NCBI GenBank assembly: GCA_030323885.1
Contig: CM059199.1
Span: 41,362,590 to 41,426,589 of the forward strand
Direction: 5' to 3'
Length of the DNA stretch: 64,000 nucleotides
DNA from: Branchipolynoe longqiensis
Taxonomy: Eukaryota > Annelida > Polychaeta > Phyllodocida > Polynoidae
Part shown: piece after piece, positions 10,305 to 22,375 of the stretch
Position numbering within the stretch: position 1 is the stretch's first letter
How the letters are laid out: each line of letters opens with the position of its first letter
Notes under the pieces: model-generated
The model's input: only the letters and a program-made list of their open reading frames with translations
What the model was told of the DNA's origin: nothing
The model's database searches: none
Program-made: the position numbers and the translations under genes

Positions 10305-10850
10305 TCAGTGGTTGGCAGCTAGCATGATCCGTTTTAACAACGTCTTACACCGTTGATACGACGTCTTGCGACATAGATTCATCGTCTTGCAATGGTGAAA
10401 TAACGTCTTGCAACGTTGAATCAATGTATTGCAATGTTGGGAAAACATCTTGCAACATTGAATCAACGTCTTGCAACGTTGAATCAATGTATGGGAACGT
10501 TGAATCAATGCATTGGAACGTTGAATCGCACATCAGTGGCGACGATTGAAGAATTCGTTACTAAATCAACATCGCAAGACACATCGTTTCAACCCTAGAA
10601 GGCTTTGTTTCAATGTTGCTTCAAAATTGCAAGATGTTTAAGACGTTGCATGACATTACAATACATTATTTCAACATTGCAAGACGTTGCTTCAACGTTG
10701 CAAGAAGTTGTTTCACGGTTGAAATACGTTGATGTAACGTTGCAAGAACTTGTTTCAAAATTGGCAGACGTTTATAACGTTGCACGATGTTGTTTCAACG
10801 TTGTAATGAATTGATTCAACGTTACGAGACGTTGAACAACGTCCATGATT
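10305..10850. repeat. ACGTTG-rich inverted-repeat region
   Basis: Left half is built of AACGTCTTGCAACGTTGAATC units, right half of the inverted sense (CAACGTTGCAAGAAGTTG and variants), so the region folds back on itself near 10540-10600. It resembles the interiors of the TWA foldback family, but I could not find clear terminal inverted repeats. Confidence 0.65.
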
Positions 10851-11378
10851 GTCATATAGCATTACACGGTGTTCCAGATGACATATTTCAGGGTCGAGGA
10901 CACTTAATTTAGCATAACTTAGCTCTAAATTTCTACAATATTAATCTGCTAAAATAAAAAGAATTAGTTGTAATTACACAAACTAGATTATGAAATCGTT
11001 TGAAAGTGAGCAGAGTGATATTTGGCTTACGGCATATAGGAGGTGGGGAGGAGAGAATGCCTGCTCCGCAGTGAATAAGATGGAAATTAAGGTGGTTAGA
11101 GAGAAACATTAAGGGGCTGCCGTTATTTATATCCACATAATAAATTAAATAGTACAATATGTTGTTGATATGTTGATCTAAAATTACAGCGGAAAGTGAA
11201 AGCAATAGGAGTATTCAAATTGAACTGCGGCTAACATAACTTGTAATAAATAAATATAGACCATTACTAACAGTAACATCAAAGTGTAAGTTAGGGAGAG
11301 CAAGGAGCTAAGGTATCAAATATATCAATATTTACTTCATACATTACAGTAATCTCTGCTGGGTTAGCAACATAACAT
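10851..11378. other. no recognised gene
   Basis: AT-rich unique-looking sequence; nothing recognised. Confidence 0.4.
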
Positions 11379-11380
11379 TA

Positions 11381-11897
11381 CAGTATAACCCCGTTAAATC
11401 AAACTTGAAGGGACCCTAGAAATTTGTTGGGATTAACCGATCATTGGCTTAACTGAGCTTTGGCTTCGACTTTGACTTGACTTTGGCCAAAACGCAGGTA
11501 CATTATGGATGTAAAATACAATGTATGTGGACACTTTGATTATTGATTTTTATGTCTATACGGTATAACCCAGTTAAACCAAGCTCGGATAAACCAAACG
11601 ATTGTTTAATCCAAACCTTTTTCAGTTGCCCGTCAAAATACTACCATTTATCTTACAATAAAGTTGGTGGGGTCTCAGATGACCTTAAAACCACATGAAA
11701 GTTTGGTTTAACCATACCGAATGTGGCCTGGGGTCTGACAATTTTGCGTGGATTAACCGATAATTTGGATTAACCAACTTTGGTTTAACCAACTTTTTTA
11801 TATATGATAAATGGTAGTATTTTGACGGGCCGCCAACAAAAGTTTGGATTAACCGATCGTTTGGTTTAACCGAGCTAGGTTTAATGGGGTTATACTG
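11381..11897. mobile_element. Tc1/mariner-pogo-like MITE (copy 2), TA duplication
   Basis: Ends CAGTATAACCCCGTTAAATC and the inverse of CAGTATAACCCCATTAAACC, flanked by TA (11379-11380 and 11898-11899). Like copy 1 it carries an internal second left end (about 11560), so that duplication predates the spread of this subfamily. Confidence 0.85.
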
Positions 11898-12132
11898 TAT
11901 TACTCATGTCGTTGGACATGAGGCACACCCTGTGATGTATGTACATATGCCACCCTCAAGATTTGGCGAGGATCATAAGGAGGGATCCATCAATGTCGTA
12001 ACCATGACTACCTAAGTCAGAAGATGGATCATTATGTCAGGATTGTGTGGACCGGATAACAAGTGTCAGGGTATATTAGAGCGTGAAGAGAAAGAAATTA
12101 GACAACTACTGTAGTATGAATTTCGGGTGATC

Positions 12133-12460
12133 GGATGCGGTGGCCGAATCGGTAGAGCGCGGGCTTCCCTTGCGGAAGGTCGGGTGTTCGAATCCTAGCT
12201 GGGTAAATGCAATGACTTATAGAATTGATACTCATCACTACCTGGCCTGCTGCTCAGCATTAATAGGATAGGGCAAATACTGGTTAACATGATATCAGGA
12301 CAATGCGAATGCGTGGGTTATCGGGTCATGGTGCTGGCAGCCTGGTCTCCCATGGGGCAGCACTGTGAAGTCACCATGAGCACACACTGTCACATGTCAA
12401 TATACCCATCCTGATATAACATTTAGATGTTGCTCGGACATAAAACAACAACAAACAAAC
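12133..12460 (+). mobile_element. tRNA-derived SINE, subfamily B head
   Basis: Head reads GCGGTGGCCGAATCGGTAGAG, then a CTTCCCTTGCGGAAGG hairpin and the B-box GTTCGAATCC. This differs from the GATGGCCGAATGAGTTGAG head of subfamily A. Same body and tail, ending in (ACAA)n. Confidence 0.85.
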
Positions 12461-12602
12461 ATGAATTTTGGGTTTGTAAACTTTATCTAGGTTCGATTAA
12501 ATAGTAATTCTCAGAGGGGTGGACAATGATGGATGTGTAACGCACTTATTTACAATAGCCCGTGGATGATATATGGTATATGGAATATGCCACGTCAAGC
12601 AT

Positions 12603-12935
12603 TTAAAGCTGCATAGTCCCATGAAGCATGACATTTTCGAAACGAAAATAACTATCTAGATTTGATTCTCCATATCTAACTTAAATACATATTCACTTTT
12701 AAAACATGTGTTGTCACATATCGGGAACACTGAGTCGATTTAATAGAAGCTGTTACTGAAGAAGCCTACAGTGTCAGAGTTTTAGAATGCATAGCAACAT
12801 TAATTGTGCATGTATGCACTTCAAATATCTCAAAAGTTAAAATTAAAGATTACTTCAAACTTAAGTAAGGTAGATTATATTAATCAACATCAGATATGTA
12901 TCTAAAAAAATGACAGACACTCAAAACCCATATGT
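12603..12935. mobile_element. TTAA-family MITE, right end eroded
   Basis: TTAA then AGCTGCATAGTCCCATG at the left; interior is the family sequence in the orientation opposite to the 8832 copy; the right end is degraded to AAAACCCATATG. Confidence 0.75.
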
Positions 12936-13459
12936 AACATAAACAAGTTCATATACAATCATCTTTAGACAGTTCAGCGGCTTTGAAGAACAACCATCTA
13001 CCTTAAACAATCAGCCCGACTGATCAGACCCCCCCCCCTCACCCCTCCCCTCCCTCAACACCCCCCCCCCCCCCCCCCATGCCCACCCTCTTTGCAATAA
13101 GGGGTGGGTGGGCTCTGAACTGCTTGCCATGTCTGCATTGAACTGCCAAATGCCAGTGTCGTTCTGGTAATTAAACAAAGGCATTCTAGGAATGCTGACG
13201 TCAGGTATTAATGGTAAATGATGTCAATCTTCTTCCAACAAGACAAAAATGCTGCTGGATTTTCTTCCACCTCCTCAATCATTTGACTGATTTCACAAGT
13301 TTTGGAGCATCAATACATTTTGAGTAAATTTAAACCATATGTTTGTGAGCTTTTCTCACGGTAGCCCAGCTTATAACTGTCCATCATTTGTTAGATCCTG
13401 TAATTGTCTTCAACTAAAGAAACATTATTGTAATGTTCTATCATTGAATATTACCAAAC
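12936..13459. other. no gene seen; poly(C) run
   Basis: Contains C-rich runs at 13029-13079. Otherwise featureless. Confidence 0.4.
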
Positions 13460-13462
13460 TTA

Positions 13463-13990
13463 TGGGGCTGTCACATTAGGACGCTTCTCACCAACACGTG
13501 TCGACGTATGTGATTTTTTGGTGCAATGTCGGGATACGTCAGGAAGCGTTACGTGCACGCTAGGCATGCGTTGGTATTCGTCGATGAACGGCGATGGTCG
13601 GCAAGGGTCGGCAGCTCGCATCAGGGGATTGGCAAAGTTTTGTGCTTGCACAAAAGTTTTGATGTGCGACAACGCACGGGTGCCAATATTATGGCGATGT
13701 TAGGAGCACGGCGAGATACGTTAGATGCGCTGGAATAATGTTATGTGAACAGTAGGTACACGCCGCGCGCGCGTGAGGCTCGTTGCGCCAAACTGTTGCT
13801 TTTTTCTTTGTTGTTGTTTTATGTCCTAGCAACATCTAAGGACATTTTATTTATTTGTTTGTACAACGTCGGCCGCACACTACCAATACGTTGCACTGCC
13901 GCTGAAAAGTTTGACGTGTCTCGACGATTAAAAGTGATTTTGCGCATTGGCGGCGCACCAGCGAGAAGCATCGTAATGTGACAAGCACCA
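13463..13990. mobile_element. TWA foldback MITE (copy 2), 528 bp
   Basis: Ends TGGGGCTGTCACATTAGG and GTAATGTGACAAGCACCA, flanked by TTA at 13460-13462 and 13991-13993. An inserted SINE-tail fragment (about 13800-13865, TTTATGTCCTAGCAACATCT) lies within it. Interior is rich in ACG/CGT motifs, non-coding. Confidence 0.8.
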
Positions 13991-14580
13991 TTAGCTTAAT
14001 TAGGTTGAAGATGTTTTTGGAGAGTACAACAGGTTATGCAAGGGCAACCGAGCCTAAAACCAACCCTTGATAGGATACCCCAACAAGGGAATCCAATTTC
14101 GGTTCATGATGAATCCCTTCCCTGCAGATATCAAACACAACTATTGCCCCTTCAGCAGTCAATGCCCGGAATGGATCCTCCTCAGTTTTGACCACCATCA
14201 TTTCTTCTACTGCTGCAAACTGCTTCCTATCTGGTTGCAGTGTGCAGTGTGCAGTGTCAAATCACCTATCTGCTATCAGGTGGTGGCACAGCAGGGCAAA
14301 GCCTGGATATCAGCCATAAATAACTCCTCCAGGGGCGCATCAATCATTGTCCTCCGGCAGCTTAGGCCTACATCACAATCCACTCATGAACCCCCGGCAC
14401 ATCCCTGCTCGTCCCGTGTAGTGCATGCGCACCGGAAGCGGCTAGCGGCTACTTGCTGCCGATTGTCGTCTGCCCGAAATGAATTGTATCAATGCTGGTA
14501 TTCCTGTTGTCGTCCATTGAATATCACAATCGCGTTTCCATTGCAACTTACCAAGTGGTACCTTCTTGTATAGATTATAC
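13991..14580. other. no recognised gene; one 168-codon open frame
   Basis: A 168-codon plus-strand frame (14067-14573) has no similarity I recognise, is rich in Cys and Ser, and runs up to a SINE boundary. I do not call it a gene. Confidence 0.3.
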
Positions 14581-14582
14581 AC

Positions 14583-14890
14583 CGGACGTGGGGGTTGAAT
14601 CGGTAGAGCTCAGGATTCCCTTGCGGAAGGTCGGTAGTTCGAATCCCAGCCGAGTCAAACCAATGACTTGCTAGCTTGTCACTTGACATTAATAGGGTGG
14701 GGCAAGCAGTGGTTAGCTCAGTGTCAGGATAATGTGATCGTGTGGGAGATTGGGTCATGATGCCAGTGGCCTGATTTCCCAGTGGGGCAGCATTATAAAG
14801 TCACCATGAGTGTGCACTGTCACACTTCGGTACCAGTCTTGATATGACCTTAGATGTTGCAAGGATGTAAAACTCCAACCACCAACCAAT
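14583..14890 (+). mobile_element. tRNA-derived SINE, subfamily B
   Basis: Head with GGTTGAATCGGTAGAGC, TTCCCTTGCGGAAGG and GTTCGAATCCC; body and (CCAA)n tail. Central part slightly shortened relative to the usual 330 bp. Confidence 0.85.
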
Positions 14891-15649
14891 GTTAGGTAAG
14901 CAACCCTCTCTGCTAAGACAAGCTATTTAAGATCCTGCCAATGTTGGAGTCAGTCTGTGACCAAAGAACCCGACTGACCTATCGACGGTGGGGGTGTGGG
15001 GATGAGGGGTATACATATTCAAACCAACAACTTGGTGTTTGTATTCTGCTCTTTCAGTTTTGAGGTTTCAGGAGGGAGCCTCAACCTCATCGTACATATA
15101 TCAACTGCACTCATAGTCTGCGTGGAAACAGAAAATGTTTGGTAGCATTCCAATGCATATACTGTGATATAGTTACTGAGTCACCGCACGCATGCGCAAC
15201 AGGTAAGTGCGCGCGCATCATCTGCCTGGCAATCGACGAACCCCCCCCCCCCCCCACACACACACACAAACTCCCTCCACCCCCAAAAAGAAACACCTCA
15301 AAAGAACAACCAGAAAAAAACAAGAAGAAAGCAACAACAAACAAACATCAAAACAAAGAAGAAAGAAGAAAACCTCACATTCATTATAGTGTAAGAAATG
15401 CTACCCTTGGGGGAGATCTATTTGTATTTATAGGCCGGATTTTCAGCTAAGAGCCGCTCATTTCAATGACTCACTGATATGCTCCGAGTATGAGTCAGGC
15501 GGAGAACATGGCCAAAACCGTGACATCGTACTAACTATTCGCAGACTGAAATATTGGAGAAAGCTCCAGAGCTTTATAGCACATGAGCAAGATATACGTT
15601 TGGAAAACTAAAAAGCTGCACTGACGTAGTAACCAAACAGCTACATGTA
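14891..15649. other. no gene seen; C/CA run
   Basis: C run and CA repeat at 15241-15270 and an A/G-rich patch to 15370 give spurious lysine/proline-rich frames. Nothing else recognised. Confidence 0.45.
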
Positions 15650-16000
15650 GGGTTCGTTCATTATTGGAGTTTTACGTCCTGGTAACATCTAAGGTCATAT
15701 CAAGATGGGTACCGACTCGTGCGAGTGCACCTTCATGGTGATTTTATAGTGCTGCCCCATTGGGAAACCAGGCTGTCAGCACCATGACCTGATATCCTAA
15801 TCAGTCACCTTATCCTGCCACAGCGCCAACCAGTCCTTGCTTTACCCTAATAATGCCGAGCGCCTGGCTAGGTAGCGACAAGTATCAATTGTGATGTCAT
15901 TGGTTTGCTTCGACCAGGGTTTGAACCTATGAGTTCGAATCCTACGATCTATCAAAACGGGAGACGGACCCTTAACTAATTCCGCCATCCGGTCTGGTTT
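15650..16000 (-). mobile_element. tRNA-derived SINE, subfamily A, full length
   Basis: Minus-strand copy from tail (TTTACGTCCTGGTAACATCT) to head ending near 15998. Confidence 0.85.
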
Positions 16001-16067
16001 GAAATTTTCAAGAAACCTCCATAGCATTTTCTCACATTAGCAAGATACACTATTGCAAAACTAATAT

Positions 16068-16236
16068 GCCTAGTACACACCTACCGTTTGTGCGCACCCA
16101 CCTACCGTATACGATCTAAAACTGCCCGTTTCGCGCACAAAAATCGCTAGGTGTGCGGCCCGTTTTCAGTTTTAAGCGGGTCGGGTCGAGTCACGAGTTT
16201 TAGTGCGAGAATCGTATACGGTAGGTGTGTACCAGC
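16068..16236. mobile_element. foldback MITE related to the 1855 element, shortened
   Basis: Left TGCCTAGTACACACCTACC, right GGTAGGTGTGTACCAGCA, and inner CCTACCGTATACGATC with its inverse. About 169 bp against 264 bp for the 1855 copy; the middle is deleted. Flanking duplication not clear. Confidence 0.75.
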
Positions 16237-16309
16237 ATTTTAAAAGCCTGCACTGAAATCATCGCCAAACATGTAGGGTCGGCCTGAACAGGTTGATTAC
16301 ATCAAAGAG

Positions 16310-16635
16310 CACCGGATTCAGGAGATGGGTCGGTAGAGCGCAGCCGTGTGCGGGAGATAGGGAGTTCAATTCCCAGGTCGAGTCGAACCAATGACTTACA
16401 AAATTGACACTTGTAGCTTCCTAGCTTGGTGCTCGGCATTAATAGGATAGGGCAAGGACTAGTTAGCTCAGTGTCAGGATAATGTGACTGAGTGGGATAT
16501 CCGGTCAAAGTGCTGATGGCCTTGTATCCCAGTGGGGCAGCACTATTAAGTCGGCATGAGTGCACACCGTCACAAGTCAGTATCCATCTTGATATGACCT
16601 TATATGTTGCCAGTACGTAAAACACCAAGAAGCCC
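16310..16635 (+). mobile_element. tRNA-derived SINE
   Basis: Head with GGGTCGGTAGAGCGCAG and GTTCAATTCCC; full body and tail, ending AACACCAAGAAGCC. Confidence 0.8.
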
Positions 16636-16640
16636 CTGAC

Positions 16641-17284
16641 TACAGAGAGCCTAAATAGGCTAATGGTTAGGACCATCGCCCGGGACTAGTAGAAATATGG
16701 GCCTGAGTTCCAGTTCATGGATCATGTTCTCTACACTTCCAACACCGTCAGAACACTTACTAAGGATCCTGTAGAAAGTGCACACTTAAATTGTTGGTGA
16801 AACTATCCTCTATATGCTGGAACATTTCCTGTTGTCTGCGATTCCTGTGAATGCACGCCACGAAGCTGCAATGCATGTAAACAGACAACTTTAACCAGGA
16901 AAAAGAAGGACTAAATCCGAGACAGACCATAAGGCAAATAACATTATAATAATTATATAGATATATATGTATATATATATATATATATATACAAAATCAG
17001 GATGAGCAAAATGTAGAAGGGTCGGTGGGTGGAAAATAAACTTTGGCTCTCAACTAATTGGGAACTGACTCAATGCAAGCCAGGGGAAGTGGTCCAATGA
17101 GCAAAGGGGGGGTTGTTTGTTTGTTTAGCGAGTCCCCCAAACAAAAAAGAGACATGAACTATTCGGGGTCATAGAGTGGTTAAGCATATCTGAATAAACA
17201 AAATGACAAAAGAACATACAACCGGGGTAAAATCACATGTGGTATATGCTAAATAAAATCAACAGTGAAAAAACCTGTTCAAGC
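16641..17284. other. no gene seen; (TA)n microsatellite
   Basis: A tRNA-head-like fragment at about 16645-16720 and a TA/TATG microsatellite at 16955-16992. Otherwise unrecognised. Confidence 0.45.
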
Positions 17285-17400
17285 TGCAGGGACTATGACC
17301 CGATATCCCACACGGTCACATTATCCTGTTGCTGTTTTAACCAGTCCTTGTGCTATCCTAGTAATGCCGAGCAAGGATTTATGTAGCATGTCCATATGTT
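17285..17400 (-). mobile_element. SINE fragment
   Basis: Minus-strand central body only (ATGACCCGATATCCCACACGG to AATGCCGAGC). Its sequence and right flank recur at 17745-17890, so one is probably a local duplicate of the other. Confidence 0.7.
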
Positions 17401-17407
17401 GGTGAAA

Positions 17408-17715
17408 ACCAGACGGGATGGCCGAATGAGTTAGAGCGTCCGTCTCCCATGTTGGTAGATCGTGGGGTCGAACCCTGGTCGACTCAAACCAATGACTTAA
17501 AAATTGATACTTGTTGCTCGGCATTATTAGGATAGGGCAAGGAGTGGTTGGCTCAGTGTCAGGATAATGTGACTGAGTGGGATGGTCATGGTGCTGATGG
17601 CCTGGTTTTATAGTGGGGCAGCACTGTAAAGTCGCCATGAGTGCACACTGTCAGAAGTCGGTATCCATCCTGATATGACATTAGATGTTCTTCGGACGTA
17701 ACACAACAACAAACA
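17408..17715 (+). mobile_element. tRNA-derived SINE, subfamily A, nearly complete
   Basis: Head AGACGGGATGGCCGAATGAG with B-box GGTCGAACCC; body; tail ends in (ACAA)n. It lies between two similar SINE fragments (17285-17400 and 17745-17890) and may have inserted into one before a local duplication. Confidence 0.8.
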
Positions 17716-17744
17716 AACAAAATCTCTTGGTAACGCGGCTTTTC

Positions 17745-17890
17745 CTATTATCACTTAGTAGGTGAAACATTATGACCCGATATCCCAAACAGTCACATTA
17801 TCCTGATGCTGTTCTAACCAGTCTGTGTGCTATCCTTGTAATGCCGAGCCCCGGGTTAGGTAGTATGTCCATCTGTTGCTAATACGGCTC
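17745..17890 (-). mobile_element. SINE fragment, second local copy
   Basis: Repeats the 17285 fragment with its flank CTTCCTATTATCACTCAGTAGG. Supports a local duplication. Confidence 0.65.
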
Positions 17891-17900
17891 TTCCTATTAT

Positions 17901-18480
17901 CACTCAGTAGGCTGTAAATGCTCATCACCGGATAAATTCCATCAACCCAGTTAGACTTGTTCACAGCGTTCCCTTGACATTGACCTTGATCATCTGAGGT
18001 GATCCGCCACCAACCAACCTACTTATGGCCTTCAGAGCCCCACTCCCCTCCACCCCCACCCCACCCGACACATCTTGCACCCATCCCTACCTCCCTCAGC
18101 CTCTACTCCCGCCATTGCACCAACACTATACCCACACACCCACACACTCAGACACACCTTGTTAGGGCACTGTGGCCTATATGTAGTGGGCCACAACCCT
18201 CCCCCCTCCAACCCACCATTATCGAGGATCCACCATACCATACAATCTTTGATTCTGACTCTGAATGTCAATACATCACATCTCCACAACAAACAACTTA
18301 TGAATTTGAATAATAAGATACAAAGGTATTCAAAGGTGTAAAAGGCTGCATATGGCCGGTTCTTTCCTGGTGTCTCTAGTTTAATCATGTAGGCGGAATA
18401 ACCAGAAACACAGGAACATACGCTGGCAACATTCTTGTTCTTCACTGACCACAGCATCACAAGGCCAAGTGCGACCAGAT
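17901..18480. other. no gene seen; C-rich patch
   Basis: C-rich sequence at 18020-18130 gives overlapping spurious frames on both strands. Nothing recognised. Confidence 0.4.
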
Positions 18481-18481
18481 G

Positions 18482-18832
18482 GGGTGGCCGAGTAGGACCA
18501 GAATGAGTAGAGCATCCGTCTCCTGTTTGGGGAGATCGGGATATCCGAACCCATGAGTTTGTGAGTTCGAACACTGGTCGAGTCAAACCAATGATTTAAA
18601 AATGTATACTTGTCGCTTCCTAGCCTGCCGCTTAGCATTAATAGGATAGGGCAAGAACTGTTTGGCTCAGTGTCAGGATAATGTGACTGAGTGGGATATC
18701 AGGTCATGGTGCTGGTGGTCAGGTCTCCCAGTTGGGCAGCACTATAAATTCCCTATGAGTGTGCACTGTCACAAGTCAGTACCCGTCCTGATATGACCTT
18801 AGGTGTTGCTAGATCGTAAAACAAGAACACAC
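18482..18832 (+). mobile_element. tRNA-derived SINE, subfamily A, full length
   Basis: Head from GGGGTGGCCGAGTAGGACCAG through a B-box-like GTTCGAACACTGG; complete body and tail. Confidence 0.8.
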
Positions 18833-19647
18833 CAGGCCAAGTGACACATCCCCTGACGATCCTGGTCGCAGGTAGCCTTTGACAGTAGGGGGAACTGGTA
18901 GCTGGACGAAGTAGAGGCAGTCTCCACCGGGGGCCTTCCCCACTGGCTACCTAGGCGCCACCTGGCGGAGGAGAACTGCAACACAAGACGGCGTAGTCCC
19001 TGAGCGTGGTGGTGGAGTTCACAGACAGACTACTACATATATATCTAAGTTGCACTCTCTTAGTTCTAAAGTTTTGATTATTAGAATGAACCAAGTCTTT
19101 ACAGAAATATATATTTCTGGTCTTGTTGATTTCCGATTATCCGACCAACAGCATCTACACACATCTGTATGTGTCGAATTATTTTGAGGATAGGGGCTCA
19201 TTACACAGATTTTTCAATTCTATTCTCAGTCATTGCGAGGCGAGGCATCATATGTACATTGTGGATATTATATGTGCGATTGATTGATTGATTGGTGGTT
19301 GCTTTACGCCGTGTCGGCAGCATAGGCCATATTCACGGCGAGAAATGTTTGTTTTTTGTTCAAACCATCGCTTTTACATGTAAAAGCAGACAATCAATTA
19401 TGTGCCAATAGACACTAATTAAATTAGAAAGCTCACAATCATATATCTGTGGTCAAGGGAAACAAATTCCCATAGAAAAAGAAAAGTTTCATTAATAATT
19501 AATAGAATCCATTTAGTAAACTATATAAGGTGGTACAGTCCAGCTGCCCTCAAAAAGGCTAAAATGTTTTCCTGTTTTTCCTGTTGTGCGAGATGTAATT
19601 GCTTTATGGTTGCATAGTTTATTCCAGCCAATATGACAAACCGAATC
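18833..19647. other. no recognised gene
   Basis: Unique-looking sequence. No long frame or known repeat. Confidence 0.4.
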
Positions 19648-19995
19648 TTAAAGCTGCATAGTCCGATGTAGCATCATATTTTCAAAACCAAAATAATTAT
19701 ATAGCCTTGACTGTACATATCTAACTTAGATATGTATTAAGCATGTTTTGCCACATAGAAGAGAATACTGAAACAATTTAATAGAACCTGTTACTGCAGA
19801 AGGGGTCAGAGTTTTGGCGTGCTTGCCAAAAGTAATTCTACATGTTTGAATTAAAAAAATCTCAAAACCTATCAATTTAAAATCAAAGTTACTTCAACCT
19901 GAAATAAGGTAGATAATAACAAACAATTGAATATATATATATATATACCACAGACAAATTACCAAACATTAAACCGTGGAAGTATGCAACTTTAA
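19648..19995. mobile_element. TTAA-family MITE, intact ends
   Basis: TTAA (19648-19651), AGCTGCATAGTCCGATG; right end AGTATGCAACT then TTAA (19992-19995). 340 bp. Confidence 0.85.
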
Positions 19996-20495
19996 GATTT
20001 CATTAATCCAAAAACCAAAGCAAATAAGGACAAGACAATGGAATAGGACGCATGTTCTATATATGATTAGTTTTTTTACATTTTGTGTACCACATCAATG
20101 TGCTGGTACTGGCATTCCTGCTGTTGTTATATACATGGACACCTCCACCCCTATCTATCTGATGTTCAGACAAATCTTCTTGTTGGCACCCACCCACACA
20201 CATCAGTATTCGCGATGCTTTAGCTGACATCGATTAAACTATAAAGTGGTTGTGGGAATAAATCAATTCAGAAATCAATCACCCTTTTTATATGACAGAC
20301 ATAAAGTATCTCCCCATCGAATGACAGTATATTTAGAGGATGTGGAATGTGATTATCTGAGCCAGACAGAAAATCAATGGGGACATTTATAGACGGAATA
20401 CTGCATTTTGCGAGTATAAAACAAGAGTGCTGCTTATATACTCATTCCTGCTAGCCTATATTCTATGTTGTAGTACCTGCTTTGCTATGCTCAAC
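19996..20495. other. no recognised gene
   Basis: AT-rich; nothing recognised. Confidence 0.4.
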
Positions 20496-22110
20496 CTCGT
20501 TTTCTCCTTAATCACTATTATCGCTCTGTCTCAGAAAGCATTAAATGACCATTTAAAACTATATTTATCAATATCAAACAGTCACAGAATGTCAATTATA
20601 ACTATAATCCTGCTATTTAAAAAAATAAATATCAAACAGTGACAGAAGGTCAATTACACCTATATTCATACTATATTTATAAATATCAGTGACATAAGGT
20701 AAATCAGAACTATATTCGTACTATATTTATGAATATAAAAAAATGCCAGAAAGTAAATTATAACTATAATCCTAGTGTATGTATCAATATCAAACAATGA
20801 CAGAAGGTAAATTATAACTATAATTATAGTGTATTTATGCAGGGACAAATAGTTTTGCGCCTGTCTTGACATGTTCTTGCCGGTGTGAAACCTCTATTTG
20901 CTCCCCGAGAGGCAGTTCAAGCCGCGATTACAATGGCAGGCGGCTTGCATAATGTAAAACCGTCAATGGAGAGAGGCAGGCAAGTAATGAACAGAGTCTA
21001 TGTCCACATCGCGACTACAGCATGTGTGAATATAAAACACTGCCATGAGGTAAGTCATAATCTTGTCATACAATCTATTTCACACAATGCTAATGTAAAA
21101 ACTATTCAGTGTATGATCATATAAACCAATGACAGAAGGTAAATTATAACTATATTCTACTATATTTATGATATCTCATGCCAACTCGTTTTCTCCTTAA
21201 TCACTATTATCGCTCTGTCTCAGAAAGCATTAAATGACCATTTAAAACTATATTTATCAATATCAAACAGTCACAGAATGTCAATTATAACTATAATCCT
21301 GCTATTTAAAAAATTAAATATCAAACAGTGGCAGAAGGTCAATTACACCTATATTCATACTATATTTATAAATCAGAACTATATTCGTACTATATTTATG
21401 AATATCAAACAATGCCAGAAAGTAAATTATAACTATAATCCTAGTGTATGTATCAATATCAAACAATGACAGAAGGTAAATTATGACTATAATTCTAGTG
21501 TATTTATGAATATTAAACACTGACAGGAGGTAAATTATAATTATCATGCCACTATTTCTATGGATATCAAACAGCTACAGAAGGTAAATTACAATTATAA
21601 TCCTACTGTATTCATAAATATCAACCAGTTACAGAAGGTCAATCACAACTATAATGCTACTGTATATACAAATATCAAACCGTCACAGAAGGTATATCAT
21701 ATTCATGATCCTACTGTCTATATGAACATTAAATACTGACAGAAGGTAAATTATAATTATAATCCTAGTATATTCATAAATACCAAACAGTGACATAAGG
21801 TAACTTATAACTATAATCCCCCTTTATTCATGAATATCAAACAGTGAGAGAATGTGAATTATAGCCATAATCGAACTATTTAAACAAATACATATCAAGC
21901 AGTGACCGGATGTAAATGATAGTTATAATCCTAGAGCATTTATGAATATTAAACACCCCACATAATGCAAATTAGATCAATATCATCCTACTATAGTTAT
22001 AAATACCAAACAGTAACAGAATGTAAATTAAAACTATCATCCTACTATTTTCATTAATAACCAACAGTGACAGAATCTAAATTATAACTACAAACCTAAT
22101 CAAAACAATG
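20496..22110. repeat. degenerate AT-rich tandem array with a 190-bp direct duplication
   Basis: Units of roughly 50-65 bp containing CAAACAGTGACAGAAGGTAAATTATAACTATAATCCTA in varied forms. A segment at 20496-20687 (starting CTCGTTTTCTCCTTAATCAC) is repeated almost exactly at 21185-21374. Between the duplicates lies a LINE-tail fragment (20836-21060). Confidence 0.85.
20836..21060 (+). mobile_element. LINE 3'-end-associated repeat, degraded
   Basis: Contains TGCAGGGACAAATAGTTTTG, TGTCTTGACATGTTCTTGCC and CAAGTAATGAACAGAGTC, matching in order the repeats at 38943 and 60000. The terminal ATG microsatellite is lost. Confidence 0.65.
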
Positions 22111-22375
22111 TGATTATCTAACCTTAACTGCCCATGGCTCCCTTCGAAAAGCCTGAATTGACACAGCGCCACCGTGTAGTGGCGGCGATCAACACGACGC
22201 CGGAGACAGGCATTACACACACAGACCAAGTACTTCCGGTTTGACGCTGGGACCTGGTGTGTTGCCACGAGCAAACATGGCGGCACACCTGTCATTACAC
22301 AGGACACTGCCACCGCTTCATTTAACTGAATCAACAGTCACCCCCACGGTCTTCCATAGTATCGTCAACGGGCTT
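22111..22375. other. no recognised gene; GC-richer island
   Basis: Short stretch less AT-rich than its neighbours, with an ATGG in a good initiation context near 22275. No evidence it is transcribed. Confidence 0.3.

Noticed and set aside
12139..12210. Possible tRNA gene
   Set aside because: Has A- and B-box-like sequences but the cloverleaf is poor and the full SINE body follows; a SINE head. The same holds for 14583, 16310, 30114 and 46600.
13800..13865. Independent SINE copy
   Set aside because: Only a tail fragment of about 65 bp inside a foldback MITE; noted within that feature.
14067..14573. 168-codon frame as a host gene
   Set aside because: No similarity recognised, no splice context, ends at a SINE boundary; length is possible by chance in this composition.
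22260..22330. Promoter and first exon of a host gene
   Set aside because: One ATG in a good context in a GC-richer patch is not enough; no downstream exon or domain seen.
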